Shown here piece by piece: positions 63,905 to 64,000 of a stretch of DNA of 64,000 nucleotides. The stretch covers positions 992,001 through 1,056,000 of the forward strand of contig NZ_MTZV01000006.1 of the NCBI RefSeq assembly GCF_002362315.1. The letters are read 5' to 3'. Under the pieces are notes generated by a model. That model saw nothing but the letters and a program-made list of their open reading frames with translations, made no database searches and was not told the origin of the DNA. The translations under genes were made by a program, and so were the position numbers. The stretch is from Paraburkholderia acidicola (GTDB lineage Bacteria; Pseudomonadota; Gammaproteobacteria; Burkholderiales; Burkholderiaceae). How positions within the stretch are numbered: position 1 is the first letter of the stretch; every line of letters begins with the position of its first letter.

Positions 63905-63969
63905 TGTCGCCGCGATGGGCCTCACTCGTTTCAGGCACAGACTACAACGAGTGGGCCATCGCGGCGACA
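63905..63969. repeat. long inverted repeat at the right edge
   Basis: The left arm (63905-63930) and right arm (63946-63969) share TGTCGCCGCGATGG and CACTCGTT with two single-base bulges on the left, giving about 24 paired bases around a 15-base loop (63931-63945). It lies upstream of the EamA gene in a 205-base stretch with no gene. No T-run follows on either side. Confidence 0.7.
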
Positions 63970-64000
63970 CGCAAGGGACCCGTTATTGCACAGCGACCGC

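Overview
The window looks like chromosome of a Burkholderiaceae bacterium, most probably Paraburkholderia or Burkholderia. This is inferred from high GC, strong GC-ending codon use, a Burkholderia-type general porin, a choline ABC transporter with its own substrate-binding gene, a second IF-1-like gene, and many short-spaced operons. No rRNA, tRNA, CRISPR array or insertion sequence was recognised. The first gene is cut by the left edge.

Layout. 1-9 kb: a cut NCS2 purine permease, cytochrome b561, a DUF1488 protein, an AcoR-type sigma-54 activator, a ferritin-VIT1 iron exporter with a [2Fe-2S] ferredoxin, a HigB/HigA toxin-antitoxin pair with a palindrome inside its promoter, and a YheO-type regulator coupled to a DUF1653 gene. 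9-10 kb: a small YKGYE-motif protein followed by an IF-1-like protein with a glycine-rich tail. 10-18 kb: the assimilatory nitrate operon nirB-nirD-nasA-nasT-nasS. Its leader carries an NtrC-like site, a textbook -24/-12 sigma-54 promoter and small hairpins, which fits nitrogen control by NtrC plus nitrate control by NasS/NasT. 18-31 kb: a phosphatase, class I aldolase, a TetR gene with three operator half-sites and a CPBP protease, a methyltransferase, a complete RND efflux operon, an SDR and a secreted CocE-type hydrolase. 31-45 kb: fadD, AraC, MerR, DinB-like, LysE and EamA genes, a frameshifted remnant, a porin, and the choline locus choV-choW / GlxA-type regulator / choX.

45-53 kb is the most accessory-like part. 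It holds a TetR/NnrU divergent pair, an N-terminally extended retron-type reverse transcriptase with a candidate msr-msd RNA directly upstream (13-nt a1/a2 complementary ends, internal hairpins, a TTGACA-N17-TATTGT promoter), a serine hydrolase, and a two-partner secretion pair. The secreted partner has four 114-bp tandem repeats. 53-64 kb: an FMN reductase, a second YKGYE gene, an amidase followed closely by cdh, a desaturase, and a run of minus-strand genes (two unknown exported proteins, an atypical ArgJ, a formylglycine-enzyme-fold protein, a Sel1 protein, an EamA transporter). It ends in a long inverted repeat.

The retron candidate is the best lead for an undescribed system: its RNA was found only by eye, and no recognised effector gene sits beside the reverse transcriptase.
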